A stretch of 64,000 bases of DNA from Paracidobacterium acidisoli (GCF_003428625.2 NZ_QVQT02000006.1:432418-496417), one strand, 5' to 3'. Positions 26,807-36,419 are shown, numbered from the stretch's first letter. Translations and numbers: made by a program. Notes: generated by a model not told the origin, from the letters alone.

Positions 26807-27334
26807 GTGAATACCGTAAAAGCGATCTACCCCGGCAGCTTCGATCCCGTCACGAACGGGCATCTTGACCTGATCGCGCGCGGCGCAAAAATCTTCGACC
26901 ATGTCGTCGTGGCCATCCTGAAAAACGCCACCAAAAATCCGCTCTTCACCGTCGAGGAGCGCGTCGAGATGCTCACCGAGGCCGTCACCGGATTCGACAA
27001 CGTCTCCATCGCCACCTTCGATGGCCTCCTCGTCGACTTCGCCCGCCAGCAGCAGGCGCAGGCCGTCCTGCGCGGCATTCGCGCCATCAGCGACTACGAG
27101 TACGAGCTGCAGATGGCCCACATGAACCGCCGCCTGGCCCGCGAGCTCGAGACCATCTTCCTCATGCCCGACGCCCGCTACTCCTTCGTCAGCTCCCGCC
27201 TCGTCAAGGAAGTCTTCGAGCTGGGCGGCTCCGTCGAAGGCCTGGTCCCGCCCTTCGTCATTCGCCGGCTCAAGGTGCGCGTCGCCGACCACAACGGCAG
27301 CCACGAAGCCGCCTCCAGCACTTCAAACCCTTAA
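26807..27334 (+). CDS. coaD: Phosphopantetheine adenylyltransferase
   Basis: 175 residues from a GTG start. [18 protein letters not shown] carries the nucleotidyltransferase (T/H)xGH motif as [26 protein letters not shown] and the [24 protein letters not shown] segment with ISSxxVKE-like spacing are typical of CoaD. It transfers AMP from ATP to 4'-phosphopantetheine, the penultimate step of coenzyme A synthesis. Length exceeds that of typical CoaD by about 12 residues, all in a polar C-terminal tail. It converges on the antiporter gene. Confidence 0.95.
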   Translation: MNTVKAIYPGSFDPVTNGHLDLIARGAKIFDHVVVAILKNATKNPLFTVEERVEMLTEAVTGFDNVSIATFDGLLVDFARQQQAQAVLRGIRAISDYEYELQMAHMNRRLARELETIFLMPDARYSFVSSRLVKEVFELGGSVEGLVPPFVIRRLKVRVADHNGSHEAASSTSNP

Positions 27335-27376
27335 CCGCGTCCCGCTCTCCGCAGCGGCAGGAGATTCCGGCAGCCT

Positions 27377-28633
27377 TCAGGCAGCCGTGGCCTGGGTGCG
27401 GCCGGCGCGTTCCTCTTCGGCCCACTCCCCGTCGATCTTCAGCAGATTGAGAATCGGTGTGGTGCACATCGTCGTCACCAGAGCCATCACCACCATCATG
27501 GTGAACAGCGTGGGAGAAAACGCGCCCACGTTATAGGCGATGTTCAGCACGATCAGCTCCACCAGCCCGCGCGTATTCAGCAGCGCGCCCAGGGCGATCG
27601 CGTTTCGCCATGACTGCCCGGTCCATCGCGCGGCGGCAATGGCTCCGCCCATCTTGCCGATGATCGCGCCCAGCAGCACAATGCCTGCCCAGTACCACAT
27701 CGAGATGTGGTTCAGCAGATCCAGCCGCGTGCGCAGGCCGGTCATCGCAAAGAACAGCGGCAGCAGCAGAACCGAGGTGATCGCGTCGAGCTGCGTGCGA
27801 ATCGACTGCTGCCAGCCCTCCACGCGCGGGAAGCACACCCCGGCCAGGAACGCTCCAAACAGAGGATGAATGCCGAGCCACTCCGTCGCCGCCGCGGAAA
27901 GCAGCGTTCCGGCAATGGCAATCCCCAGCACTTCGAGCGACAGCTCCCGTTTCTTCTTCCGCCGCACCGCCCACGACGCCAGAGGCCGCACCACGCCCAG
28001 CATCAGCAGCAGGTAGCCTCCCAGCGCGGCCAGCCGCACCGGCAGCGACGACGAGCCGCCATCGGCGCCCAGCAGCGCCATCGCCAGAGCCAGCAGCAGC
28101 CACGCCGTCACGTCGTCCACCGCCGCGCACAGAATCGCCGTCGTGCCCAGCGAGGTGCCCTGCAGCCTGCGCTCTTCCACAATGCGCGCCAGCACCGGAA
28201 ACGCCGTAATGCTCATCGAGATGCCCAGAAAGAGCACGAAGGGCATGCTGCCGATCCCATGCGGCGCAAAGCGGATGCGCAGCGAATGCGCCAGCACGGC
28301 CGCCATGATGAACGGAACAAGGATGCTCGTGCCGCTCGCCACCACCGCCGTCTTCCGCTGCCGGATCAGCTGATCGTAGTCCAGCTCCATTCCCACCACG
28401 AACAGGAACAGAATCAGCCCCACCGTCGACAAAATATCCATCGCATGGAACGAGGAGGCAGGAAACAGCGCCGCCGACAGATGCGGAGACAGCCGCCCCA
28501 GCACCGACGGCCCGAGCACGATGCCGCCGATGATCTCGCCGATCACCCGCGCCTGGTGCAGTCTGCGCGCCACCCATCCGCACGCAAGAGTGACCACCAG
28601 CACGACCGCCATTTGCATCAGCAGCAGGGTCAT
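27377..28633 (-). CDS. CPA2-family cation:proton antiporter
   Basis: 418 residues with about 12 membrane segments. CPA2/Kef-type features include RVIGEIIGGIVLGPSVLGRL, VGLILFLFVVGMELD, SMSITAFPVLARIVEERRL, AAVDDVTAWLLLALAMAL with the paired Asp residues expected at the ion site, and GALLNTRGLVELIVLNIAY. No cytosolic TrkA-N/RCK domain follows, so it is a short form close to NapA/GerN rather than full KefC. It would exchange Na+ or K+ for H+ across the inner membrane. It is divergent from the aminotransferase gene. Confidence 0.9.
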   Translation of the reverse strand: MTLLLMQMAVVLVVTLACGWVARRLHQARVIGEIIGGIVLGPSVLGRLSPHLSAALFPASSFHAMDILSTVGLILFLFVVGMELDYDQLIRQRKTAVVASGTSILVPFIMAAVLAHSLRIRFAPHGIGSMPFVLFLGISMSITAFPVLARIVEERRLQGTSLGTTAILCAAVDDVTAWLLLALAMALLGADGGSSSLPVRLAALGGYLLLMLGVVRPLASWAVRRKKKRELSLEVLGIAIAGTLLSAAATEWLGIHPLFGAFLAGVCFPRVEGWQQSIRTQLDAITSVLLLPLFFAMTGLRTRLDLLNHISMWYWAGIVLLGAIIGKMGGAIAAARWTGQSWRNAIALGALLNTRGLVELIVLNIAYNVGAFSPTLFTMMVVMALVTTMCTTPILNLLKIDGEWAEEERAGRTQATAA

Positions 28634-28842
28634 CCGATACCTCTGTTCCCCGATGAAATTTCGATGGAATGAATTTCGACAGAATCTGAGATGCGGGGGC
28701 TTTCATTCCTGACCCGATCATGCCCGCGGAGCTTTTATTATCTCTTTACTCCGTCCTTACAGCCAGGCGGCTATGCTTTTTTCAGCCCGCACGCGGAGCG
28801 ATTCCATCTCCACGCTGCGGCAAAATCTGGAAAAATAAGGAC
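28634..28842. other. Divergent intergenic region with a short direct repeat
   Basis: Between the antiporter and aminotransferase starts. Near 28660-28690 two similar blocks containing AATTTCGA lie head to tail about 16 bp apart, possibly a paired regulator site. The rest shows no clear structure. Confidence 0.35.
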
Positions 28843-30033
28843 ATGACGACGACCGCCGCCAGAACCTTCTCCGAGCGCATCGGACGCATCGAAATCTCCG
28901 CCACCATGGCCGTCACCGCCGAGGCGGCCAGGCTGCGCTCGCAGGGCGCGAAGCTCTCTGATTTCGGTGCCGGCGAGCCGCACTTCCCCACCCCGCGTCA
29001 TATCAAGGACGCGGCCATCGCCGCCATCGACGGGAATTTCACCCGCTACACCACCGTCTCCGGAATTCCTGAAGTGCGCCAGGCCATCGTCAACCGCCAC
29101 GCCTGCGACTTCGGCTCGAACTACGCACCCGACGAAACGGTCTTCACCACGGGCGGCAAGCTCGCGCTCTTCAATGCCGTGCAGGTCCTCATCGATCACG
29201 GCGACGAGGTCATCCTGCCCGTCCCCTACTGGGTCTCGTTTAAGGACATCGTGCAGTACGCCGGCGGCCAGGCCGTCCTGCTCGAAACCCGCGAAGAAGA
29301 GAACTTCCGCATCACCGCCGATGCCATCGAAGCCGCCATCACGCCGCGCACCAAAGCGATCATTCTCAACTCGCCCTCGAACCCCGCCGGCTCCGTTGTC
29401 TCGCCCGCCGACCTCGAGCGCATCGTGAAGCTGGCGCAGGAGCGCGGCCTCTGGCTGCTGCTCGATGAGTGCTACGTCTATCTGTCCTACACCGGCGCGC
29501 TGATCAGCGGCGGCTCGTTCCCTGACGCGAAGGAGAACATCGTCGTCCTCGGCTCGCTCTCGAAGACCTACGCCATGACCGGCTGGCGCGCCGGCTTCGC
29601 GCTCGGCCCCAAAGCCGTCATCGCCGCCATGAGCAAGTTGCAGAGCCAGTCCACCTCATCCACGGCGTCGTTCGTACAGAAGGCCGCCGTCGCCGCGCTC
29701 AACGGATCGCAGGAGTGCGTCTGCGAGATGCGCGCCGGCTATCTTCGTCTGCGCGACCGCATGCTCACCCGTATGGCGGAGATCCCAGGCATCACCTGCA
29801 CGCGGCCCGACGGAGCCTTTTACGTCTACCCCAACATCTCGGCCTACCTCGGCAGGCCCGGCGCAAACGACACGATGGAGCTGGCAAAGCGCCTGCTGCA
29901 CGAAGCGCACGTCGTCACCGTGCCCGGCGAGGCCTTCGGCACCGCCGAACACCTCCGCCTCTCGTATGCGGTCACACAGGACACCATCGAGGAAGGCCTC
30001 GACCGCATGAAGGACTTCTTCGCCAAGCTGTAG
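28843..30033 (+). CDS. PLP-dependent aminotransferase, aspartate aminotransferase type (class I, subgroup Ib)
   Basis: 396 residues from ATG 28843; the frame opens at 28720 but the extra codons look non-coding. Fold type I features: FGAGEPHFPTPRHI, PYWVSFKDIVQYAGG, LNSPSNPAGSVVS, LLLDECYVYLSY, the PLP lysine in VLGSLSKTYAMTGWRAGFALG, and a C-terminal Arg in HLRLSYAV. This matches bacterial AspC/AatA of the Ib group, which transaminates aspartate and sometimes aromatic amino acids or prephenate. The exact substrate is not decided by the neighbours, although HPPD (tyrosine breakdown) lies 2 kb away. Confidence 0.88.
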   Translation: MTTTAARTFSERIGRIEISATMAVTAEAARLRSQGAKLSDFGAGEPHFPTPRHIKDAAIAAIDGNFTRYTTVSGIPEVRQAIVNRHACDFGSNYAPDETVFTTGGKLALFNAVQVLIDHGDEVILPVPYWVSFKDIVQYAGGQAVLLETREEENFRITADAIEAAITPRTKAIILNSPSNPAGSVVSPADLERIVKLAQERGLWLLLDECYVYLSYTGALISGGSFPDAKENIVVLGSLSKTYAMTGWRAGFALGPKAVIAAMSKLQSQSTSSTASFVQKAAVAALNGSQECVCEMRAGYLRLRDRMLTRMAEIPGITCTRPDGAFYVYPNISAYLGRPGANDTMELAKRLLHEAHVVTVPGEAFGTAEHLRLSYAVTQDTIEEGLDRMKDFFAKL

Positions 30034-30055
30034 ATGGGAACTCGGGGGGCAGGTT

Positions 30056-30460
30056 TCAGCCTGCTGTCCAGTCCTCGATTTTCAATCCTTCAATTCGTCG
30101 AAACGCCGCATCATTCGTCACCAGCACACAATCCTCTGCCAGCACATGTGCGGCTATCATGATGTCCATATCGTCCATGGGCTGTCCGGTACGTTCCAGG
30201 TCTGCTCGCACAGTGGCATAATATTCTGCCGCGGCAGATGTCCAGGGGAGAATGGCAATTTTGCGCAGCAGAGCATGAACGGAGATAGCAAGGACATGGG
30301 CTTCCGGCCGCCGCTCCAGTCCGAAGAGTAATTCCGCTTCGGAGATCACGGAGATTTTCATCATCTCAAGAGCTGTGGAAGCAAATCTGAGGCTCAGCCG
30401 CGAAGAGTAGTTCCGCACCACATAGCTGCATGCGTTTGTATCCAGCAGATAGTGACTCAT
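30056..30460 (-). CDS. vapC: VapC-type PIN-domain toxin (second system)
   Basis: 134 residues. PIN acidic residues: Asp in [12 protein letters not shown], Glu in [11 protein letters not shown], Asp pairs in [19 protein letters not shown], and Asp in [19 protein letters not shown]. This is the common VapC/FitB type, an Mg-dependent RNase. The ATG overlaps the vapB stop as ATGA. It is not closely similar to the toxin at 12 kb and has a different antitoxin family, so the two modules are independent. It converges on the aminotransferase gene. Confidence 0.92.
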   Translation of the reverse strand: MSHYLLDTNACSYVVRNYSSRLSLRFASTALEMMKISVISEAELLFGLERRPEAHVLAISVHALLRKIAILPWTSAAAEYYATVRADLERTGQPMDDMDIMIAAHVLAEDCVLVTNDAAFRRIEGLKIEDWTAG

Positions 30461-30732
30461 TTGAAGGGGTCACGCCTGCGCGGGTCGTGCCAGGGACGGT
30501 CTTCCATAAAACCTTCAAACTCCTCCGGAGCCTGGGCCTGTAACCGGGCGACGAACTCCAGAAACTCTTTTCCGGTTTCTGCCTTTTGTAACGGCTGCGA
30601 GAGAATCACATCTCCGGTGATCTCGTCCCGGCGAATCTCGACCTCCTCCGTCCCTTCAAACCGGAACTCCGCCGGCAGGCGCACCGCCTGGCTGCGGCCA
30701 TTGCGAAAGAGTTTGGCTGTTCTGATCGTCAT
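30457..30732 (-). CDS. vapB: VapB-type antitoxin, AbrB/MazE fold
   Basis: 91 residues from ATG 30732; the frame continues upstream to 31512 but that part is antisense to the HAD gene. [42 protein letters not shown] is the swapped-hairpin AbrB-type DNA-binding domain of VapB antitoxins. The C-terminal part, with [27 protein letters not shown], binds the toxin. It overlaps vapC by four bases. Two perfect palindromes stand 27 bp upstream and are the likely operator. Confidence 0.93.
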   Translation of the reverse strand: MTIRTAKLFRNGRSQAVRLPAEFRFEGTEEVEIRRDEITGDVILSQPLQKAETGKEFLEFVARLQAQAPEEFEGFMEDRPWHDPRRRDPFK

Positions 30733-30759
30733 TATGCCCTCCGCATCCCTGGCGCTCTT

Positions 30760-30781
30760 TGGTATATACCATGATATATCA
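30760..30781. promoter_or_regulatory. Two abutting perfect palindromes, probable VapB operator
   Basis: TGGTATATACCA (30760-30771) and TGATATATCA (30772-30781) are each perfect palindromes and touch without a spacer. They lie between vapB and the divergent HAD gene and stand out as AT-rich in GC-rich DNA. AbrB-type VapB proteins bind such paired sites, and the site may also cover the promoter -10 region. Confidence 0.72.
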
Positions 30782-30810
30782 CAGGCAGCCAAACTGTTAC
30801 CCTGAAGAAG

Positions 30811-31503
30811 ATGAAGATCACCCTTCGCGGCATTCTCTTTGACATGGACGGCGTCCTCGTCAGCTCCATCGGATCGGTCGAGCGCAGCTGGACCAAATGG
30901 GCGGCGATGCGCGGCATCGACCCCGCCTTCGCCATCCACACCGCGCACGGCCGCCGCGCCATTGAGAGCGTCCGCTTCCTGCGCCCCGATCTCGACGACG
31001 ACGCCGAGCTGAAGATCATCGAAGACTTCGAGGTCGCCGACGCCGAAGACGTCAACATTCTCGACGGCGTTCGCGAGATCATCACCGCTCTCCCGCAGAA
31101 GTACTGGACCGTCGTCACCTCCGCTACCGAACGCCTCGCGCGCAGCCGCATGGCGCACGGCGGCGTGCCCGTGCCCGAACGCATCGTCACCGCCGACATG
31201 GTCACGTACGGCAAGCCCAATCCCGAGCCCTACCTGCGCGGAGCTGAAATCCTCGGCGTGCCGCCCTCCGAGTGCCTCGTCATCGAAGACGCCGCCTCCG
31301 GCGCAAAGGCCGGCCACGCCGCCGGATGCAAAGTGCTGGCGACGCTCTTCTCGCATTCGCTCGAAAGCCTCACCGCCGCCGACTGGATCGTGCCCTCGCT
31401 CAAAGACGTGCGTGTGCGCGTGATCGGCGACGCGGTCGAGGTGGAGTTCGAGCCCGTCGAGCGCGAAATTGCCGTTGCCGCCGACAGCGCTCTGCGCGGA
31501 TGA
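30811..31503 (+). CDS. HAD-superfamily sugar-phosphatase / phosphoglucomutase-like protein
   Basis: 230 residues. HAD motif [11 protein letters not shown], motif II in [10 protein letters not shown], motif III Lys in [18 protein letters not shown] and motif [20 protein letters not shown] are complete. The helical cap and length place it with beta-phosphoglucomutase-like and sugar-phosphate phosphatases (GPP/YfbT type). Substrate unknown. GAAGAAG just before the ATG is the ribosome binding site. The membrane protein gene follows seven bases after its stop, so they probably form an operon. Confidence 0.88.
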   Translation: MKITLRGILFDMDGVLVSSIGSVERSWTKWAAMRGIDPAFAIHTAHGRRAIESVRFLRPDLDDDAELKIIEDFEVADAEDVNILDGVREIITALPQKYWTVVTSATERLARSRMAHGGVPVPERIVTADMVTYGKPNPEPYLRGAEILGVPPSECLVIEDAASGAKAGHAAGCKVLATLFSHSLESLTAADWIVPSLKDVRVRVIGDAVEVEFEPVEREIAVAADSALRG

Positions 31504-31510
31504 TGCCTGC

Positions 31511-32218
31511 ATGGCTCTCCGCGTTGAATATGCGCATCAGCGAAAGATGCGCACCCGCAACACGCGCCGTTACCGCGCCGCGCACTGGCCCATCTGGATC
31601 TGGGTCTTCTTTCTCGCGCCCGGCCCGCTGACCTTCGATCTCTTCGCGCGCGGCGGCAGCGCCGGAAACCTCATCTGGCTCGCAGCGGTGCTCCTCTTTA
31701 CCGGAATCGCAGCCCTGCGCGGCAAACTTCCCGGAGCCGAGCCCGCGCCTTATATCCTGCGCTTCACCGAAGACCGTCCCAACCCGCTCTACCGCAGAGT
31801 CTGCTACACCTTCGCCTGGAACGCGCTGCTCAACTTCGCGCTGCTCAACCTCGCCGGTCTCGCCGTCGCCGCCGTCTCCGGCAAGTGGTATCTGAAGCAG
31901 ATCTACGCCCACGGATACACGCCGCTCTGCATTGTCATTCTGCTGCTCGGATTATTCGGAGTTTTACCGCGCGTGCGCCGCTCAACCCAGGGCGAAGGCT
32001 GGGAGCGCCGCTACTTTTACGGAACCGTCTGGTCCGTTACTGCCGCGCAGACCGTACTGCTGCTGCTCTGGAAGGCGCTGCCGAAGAATCACATCACCGA
32101 CATCGTGAAGCTCGCCGTCTACTGCGCCGTGCTCGCCGGAATGGCTCTGCTGGCGGCGCGCGGAGTCCTGCCCCGCACGCGCCCCATCCTGCCCGGAGAG
32201 ACCGTGGTGGCCGATTAA
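31511..32218 (+). CDS. Unrecognised multi-pass membrane protein
   Basis: 235 residues from ATG 31511, seven bases after the HAD stop. A basic N-terminus ([14 protein letters not shown]) precedes about six hydrophobic segments: [85 protein letters not shown] and [16 protein letters not shown]. No family is recognised. Coupling to the HAD gene suggests a shared transcript only. Its stop lies near the small heptamer array at 32254-32288, opposite the end of hppD. Confidence 0.72.
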   Translation: MALRVEYAHQRKMRTRNTRRYRAAHWPIWIWVFFLAPGPLTFDLFARGGSAGNLIWLAAVLLFTGIAALRGKLPGAEPAPYILRFTEDRPNPLYRRVCYTFAWNALLNFALLNLAGLAVAAVSGKWYLKQIYAHGYTPLCIVILLLGLFGVLPRVRRSTQGEGWERRYFYGTVWSVTAAQTVLLLLWKALPKNHITDIVKLAVYCAVLAGMALLAARGVLPRTRPILPGETVVAD

Positions 32219-32253
32219 CCAGCGATCTTCCGAACCCACATAAAGCTGCTCGC

Positions 32254-32288
32254 TGATGGCTGACAGCTAATGGCCAATCGCTGCCTTT
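32254..32288. repeat. Heptamer array, short one-armed copy
   Basis: Five 7-bp units in register: TGATGGC, TGACAGC, TAATGGC, CAATCGC, TGCCTTT. The edge CTGCCTTTA includes the TAA stop of hppD on the minus strand, the same edge as at the dxs copy (60090-60097). Only one orientation is present here, between two converging genes. Confidence 0.75.
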
Positions 32289-33411
32289 ACAGGTTCCCCC
32301 GCTCCGCCTGCTCCCGCTCGATCGCTTCAAACAAGGCTCTGAAGTTGCCTTTACCGAAGCTCCGGCTGCCCTTGCGCTGAATGATCTCGTAAAACAGCGT
32401 CGGACGATCCTCGACCGGCCGCGTGAAGATCTGCAGCATGTAGCCCTCATCGTCGCGGTCGACCAGAACGCCCAGCTTCTCCAGCTCTTCGATCGGCTCG
32501 TCGATCCGGCCCACCCGCTTCTCCAGATCGCTGTAGTAGCTGTGCGGCACCCTCAGAAAGCCGACGCCCTGCTCCTGCAGCTTCGACACCGTCGAGAGAA
32601 TGTCATCGGTCGCCAGCGCAATGTGCTGCACGCCCGGCCCGTGGTAGAACTCCAGATACTCCTCCACCTGCGACTTGCGGCGTCCCTCCGCCGGCTCGTT
32701 GATGGGGAACTTCACGCGCCCGTTGCCGTTCGCCATCACCTTCGACATCAGCGCCGAGTACTCCGTCGAGATGTCCTTGTCGTCGAAGTGCTGATAGAGC
32801 GAGAAGCCCATCGCATCGGCATAAAAATCCACCCAGCGATTCATCTCGTTCCATCCCACATTGCCCACCATGTGATCGACGTACAACAGACCGGTCGGCC
32901 GCGCGGCCCTGTCCTCCGGCTCCGTGCGAAAGCCCGGCATGAATACGCCGCTGTAGCCGCTTCGTTCGACAAAGGTGTGAATCGTATCGCCGTACGTGGC
33001 AATCGACGCCAGCTTCACCACGCCCTGCGCATCGCGCAGCTCATACGGTTCGCGCACGCTGCGCGCGCCGCGCCGCGTCGTCTCCTTCCACGCCTGCTTC
33101 GCGTCATCCACCCACAGCGCCACATCGCGCACACCATCGCCATGCACGCGCACGTGCTCGGCAATCTCTCCATCGGCACGCAGCGAGGTGGTCAGCACAA
33201 ACCGGATCTTCCCCTGCTGCAGCACATACGAGGCGCGGTCGCGTACCCCGGTCTCCGGACCGGCGTAAGCCACCAGTTTCATACCAAAGGCAAGACGATA
33301 AAAGTAAGCCGCCTGGCGGGCATTGCCTGCGTAAAACTCAACGTAATCGGTGCCGTTCAGCGGAAGAAAGTCTTTCTGCGTAACCACTTCCGGGTGCATC
33401 AGTGTTGCCAT
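32287..33411 (-). CDS. hppD: 4-hydroxyphenylpyruvate dioxygenase
   Basis: 374 residues. Two vicinal oxygen chelate halves: GTDYVEFYAGNARQAAYFYRLAFGMKLVAYAG, then LLYVDHMVGNVG. Iron ligands are visible as His in YVDHMV, His in GVQHIALATDDI and Glu in TLFYEIIQRKG. The conserved C-terminal GKGNFRALFEAIEREQ is intact. It converts 4-hydroxyphenylpyruvate to homogentisate, either for tyrosine breakdown or for tocopherol/melanin-type products. No hmgA or fahA lies within the window. Its stop codon forms the edge of a heptamer array. Confidence 0.97.
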   Translation of the reverse strand: MATLMHPEVVTQKDFLPLNGTDYVEFYAGNARQAAYFYRLAFGMKLVAYAGPETGVRDRASYVLQQGKIRFVLTTSLRADGEIAEHVRVHGDGVRDVALWVDDAKQAWKETTRRGARSVREPYELRDAQGVVKLASIATYGDTIHTFVERSGYSGVFMPGFRTEPEDRAARPTGLLYVDHMVGNVGWNEMNRWVDFYADAMGFSLYQHFDDKDISTEYSALMSKVMANGNGRVKFPINEPAEGRRKSQVEEYLEFYHGPGVQHIALATDDILSTVSKLQEQGVGFLRVPHSYYSDLEKRVGRIDEPIEELEKLGVLVDRDDEGYMLQIFTRPVEDRPTLFYEIIQRKGSRSFGKGNFRALFEAIEREQAERGNL

Positions 33412-33610
33412 ACAGCGTTAACTCCAGGTGTTCGGTGCGCTCCTTGAAACAGCTCAGGCCGCAGTCCGACTCATCACCATATACCCGTACGCGCTCAGTT
33501 GACCAGACCCCGTATCGAAAGTGAGTCGGCCTGATACAAAGGCGGAAATTGGCGTCCCGAAATGGCCTGTTTTGCGGCAAAATCCGCATCGCCGGCGCAG
33601 CGTTCTCCAC

Positions 33611-34534
33611 ATGTCAGCCGGCACGGAGAGAACATCCGTCGCCTCGTGCCCGTATCCTCAGAGAAGGACTCTGTACCGCTTGCTCACTCCTCTCGAAACC
33701 GACCCATCGCTCTTTGAGCCGGATCAGCTGGCGCGACGCATCGATGCGCTCGATGAGCTGGACTTCCTCATCGGAAGCCTCGGCTCCGCGCCGTCCAATA
33801 CATCGATTCATGCCCGCGCCATCGCGCTCCGCGCGCGCATCGAAGCCGCCAATGCGGCGCTGTACGCCTCCATCCGCCAGGAGATTCAGCATGGCGCGCA
33901 GCCTCACGCCGTGCTGCGCTGGATTCACTCCGGCAGCGCGCCCGAGCGTCCTGCGCCGGATCTCAACCCTGCTCCTGGCCTTTCTTACGACCGCCGCGAC
34001 GAGATCGTAAGCGGAATCCTCGAGCTTCAGGAGCCTGCGCACGCTGACCACTCTCTCGACTCGGAGATGGTCTTCTACCAGCCCACGCCCGTGCGCCACA
34101 TTCTCGCTCTGATCGCCGCAGGCGCTCTCGGCGAAGACGATCTCCTCGTCGATCTCGGATCAGGACTCGGCCACGTATCCCTGCTCGCTTCCATCCTTTC
34201 CGGCTGCAGCAGCCTCGGCATCGAAGTGGATGGCTCGTACGTGGCCAGCGCGCAGGCATGCGCCCGAATCCTTTGCCTGAGCCGTGTCCGCTTCATCGAA
34301 GGCGATGCGCGCACGGCCGACCTCTCCGGCGGCACCGTCTATTATCTGTACACGCCCTTCACCGGCTCCATGCTGTCCGACGTGCTCGGCAGACTGCGCA
34401 GCGAAGGCACAAAGCGGGCCTTCAGGGTCTGCACGCTTGGCCCCTGCACTTCCGCCGTTGCGCAGGAGCCCTGGCTGACGGCCGCCTCCGCTCCGGACAG
34501 CGAGCAGATCACCGTCTTTCGCACGCGCTCCTGA
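33611..34534 (+). CDS. Class I SAM-dependent methyltransferase
   Basis: 307 residues from ATG 33611; an earlier in-frame ATG at 33521 gives 337. The N-terminal 140 residues are helical with no known domain. The Rossmann methyltransferase core starts near 195: DDLLVDLGSGLGHVSLLASILSGCSSLGIEVDGSYVASAQ (motif I and the acidic residue binding the ribose), then VRFIEGDARTADL and VYYLYTPFTG. The core resembles DOT1-like and other small-molecule methyltransferases. Substrate unknown. It is divergent from hppD, which does not by itself link their roles. Confidence 0.78.
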   Translation: MSAGTERTSVASCPYPQRRTLYRLLTPLETDPSLFEPDQLARRIDALDELDFLIGSLGSAPSNTSIHARAIALRARIEAANAALYASIRQEIQHGAQPHAVLRWIHSGSAPERPAPDLNPAPGLSYDRRDEIVSGILELQEPAHADHSLDSEMVFYQPTPVRHILALIAAGALGEDDLLVDLGSGLGHVSLLASILSGCSSLGIEVDGSYVASAQACARILCLSRVRFIEGDARTADLSGGTVYYLYTPFTGSMLSDVLGRLRSEGTKRAFRVCTLGPCTSAVAQEPWLTAASAPDSEQITVFRTRS

Positions 34535-34715
34535 GGCGAGCGCAGGCACAACACAAAGCTCACTTCAGGGTGCTCCCACAGCACACTATGCCGTACTCCT
34601 TAAAACGTTGTATCCGGCAGGGCAACATAACATCAGATGTTTAGCTCGCCGACTTGAGCCTGAGACGCGGAGAAGCGCGGCGAGCCACATTCAGAAACTG
34701 GTTCAGGGAGAACGT

Positions 34716-35456
34716 ATGTCGAAACTGAAGGACAAAGTGGCACTGGTTACCGGCGCTTCCCGCGGCATTGGCGCGGCCATCGCAAAACGCCTCGCAGCAG
34801 AGGGCGCGAACGTCGCCATCACTTACGCAAAAGATGCAGCCGCGGCTGCGGCCGTCGTGAAGGCCGTCGAGAGCGCGGGCCGCAAGGCCTTTGCCGTGCA
34901 GGCCGACGCCGCCGATGCCGAGGCGGTGAAATTCGCCGTCGAGCAGACCGTGAAGACATTCGGCCGCATCGACATCCTGGTGAACAATGCGGGCACCGCG
35001 ATTCCGAAGCCCTTCGAAGACACTCCCTTTGAAGAGCTCGACCGCATGATCGGCGTCAATCTGCGCGGGGTCTTCGCCGCCACCCAGGCTGCGCTGAAGC
35101 ACATGCCGGACGGCGGCCGCATCATCTCCATCGGCTCCTGCGTCGGCGAGCGCATCATGACTCCGGGCCTTACCGCATACGCCGCCACCAAGGGCGCAGT
35201 GAAGATGTTCACCCAGGGGCTTGCGCGCGAGGTGGGACGCCGCGGCATCACGGTCAACAATATTCAGCCTGGCCCCATCGACACCGACCTCAATCCCGCA
35301 TCCGGCGACTGGGCCGCGCCGCAGATCGCCAACACCGCTCTCAATCGCTACGGACACGTCGATGAGGTCGCCGCGCTGGTGGCCTTCGTCGCCGGCCCGG
35401 AGGCGGCGTACATCACCGGCGCAAACCTCACCATCGACGGCGGAACCAACGCCTGA
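34716..35456 (+). CDS. SDR-family oxidoreductase
   Basis: 246 residues from ATG 34716, with AGGGAGA eight bases upstream; the frame opens at 34608. Classical SDR: VTGASRGIGAAIAK, NNAGT, catalytic Ser in ISIGSCVGE, YAATKGA, and a C-terminal GANLTIDGGTNA. The LNP-type NIQPGPIDTDLNP is typical of FabG-like dehydrogenases of unknown substrate. It is followed by a second SDR on the same strand with a long hairpin between them. The two proteins are only moderately similar, so this looks like two related activities rather than a recent copy. Confidence 0.85.
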   Translation: MSKLKDKVALVTGASRGIGAAIAKRLAAEGANVAITYAKDAAAAAAVVKAVESAGRKAFAVQADAADAEAVKFAVEQTVKTFGRIDILVNNAGTAIPKPFEDTPFEELDRMIGVNLRGVFAATQAALKHMPDGGRIISIGSCVGERIMTPGLTAYAATKGAVKMFTQGLAREVGRRGITVNNIQPGPIDTDLNPASGDWAAPQIANTALNRYGHVDEVAALVAFVAGPEAAYITGANLTIDGGTNA

Positions 35457-35473
35457 GCCTTCGCCGCACCGGT

Positions 35474-35532
35474 CGCTCCTTCACGCATCATGCGCCGCAA
35501 AGAACATCTTCGGCGTATCCCGTGAAGGAGCG
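35474..35532 (+). promoter_or_regulatory. Long hairpin between the two SDR genes
   Basis: Perfect 12-bp arms CGCTCCTTCACG (35474-35485) and CGTGAAGGAGCG (35521-35532), with a shorter CGCCG/CGGCG pair inside the loop, lie between the SDR genes. The second arm ends 36 bp before the next ATG. It could stabilise the upstream message or weaken downstream expression; no T run follows. Confidence 0.55.
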
Positions 35533-35567
35533 GTCAGCCGCGGCAGAAGCTGTAAAGAGGAGGAGCC

Positions 35568-36335
35568 ATGTTCGACCTGAAGAATAAGACGGCGCTGGTG
35601 ACCGGCGCCTCACGCGGCATTGGACGAGCCACGGCGCTCGCTCTCGCCGCCGCAGGAGCCCGCGTGCTCGTTCACTATGGACGCTCCGCGCAGGCGGCGG
35701 AAGCCGTCGTCTCCGCAATCCGCGCGAATGGCGGTGAGGCCGAGGCTCTGGGTACGGACCTGTCCGCGCCGGAAGCCGCATTCACGCTCGCCGAAAAGGT
35801 GCGCGCCCTGGCAGGCGGGCGGCTGGATGTGCTCGTGCTCAATGCGGGCGTCAGCAAATCGGCCCGGCTGGAGGCATACACCGCCGCCGATCTCGACCAT
35901 CTCTTCGTCACCAATGTATACGGGCCTTTCTTTCTGGTGCAGCAGCTTGTGCCGCTGCTGGGCGAGGGAGCAAGCATCATTGCGGTCACATCCATCGTGG
36001 CGCGTATGATCGCCGGCACGCCCGCGCTCGAGAACCCCTCGATCCTTGCCTATGCATCGACGAAGGGCGCGCTGGAGACACTGGTGAAGAACTGGGCGGC
36101 CATTCTTGGACCGCGCGGCATTCGTGTCAATGCAGTGGCTCCGGGCATCATCGACACGGACATGTCGAGCTTCACCAAAACCGAGGCCGGCCGCGAAACC
36201 GCTCTCTCCATACAGGCGCTCAAACGCATCGGCCAGCCCGGCGACGTCGCCGACGTCATCGCCTTTCTCGCGTCCGACGCAGCCCGCTGGATCACCGGGG
36301 CCAGCATTCCCGCCGATGGAGGCTCGAAGCTCTGA
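35568..36335 (+). CDS. SDR-family oxidoreductase
   Basis: 255 residues, with a strong AGGAGG just upstream. TGASRGIGRA, LNAG in place of NNAG, catalytic Ser in IAVTSIVAR, YASTKGALETLVKNWA and GASIPADGGSKL are present. The NNAG change to LNAGV is notable but occurs in other SDRs. It lies 111 bp after the first SDR, probably on the same transcript. Substrate unknown. It converges on tsaE. Confidence 0.85.
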   Translation: MFDLKNKTALVTGASRGIGRATALALAAAGARVLVHYGRSAQAAEAVVSAIRANGGEAEALGTDLSAPEAAFTLAEKVRALAGGRLDVLVLNAGVSKSARLEAYTAADLDHLFVTNVYGPFFLVQQLVPLLGEGASIIAVTSIVARMIAGTPALENPSILAYASTKGALETLVKNWAAILGPRGIRVNAVAPGIIDTDMSSFTKTEAGRETALSIQALKRIGQPGDVADVIAFLASDAARWITGASIPADGGSKL

Positions 36336-36419
36336 GTGAATCAGACAGCGTAAACCGCGCCCGCGGCCTTTGAGATGCTCCATCGCCGCGTCTGCGCCGC
36401 CGCCGCCGCACAGACGGCT

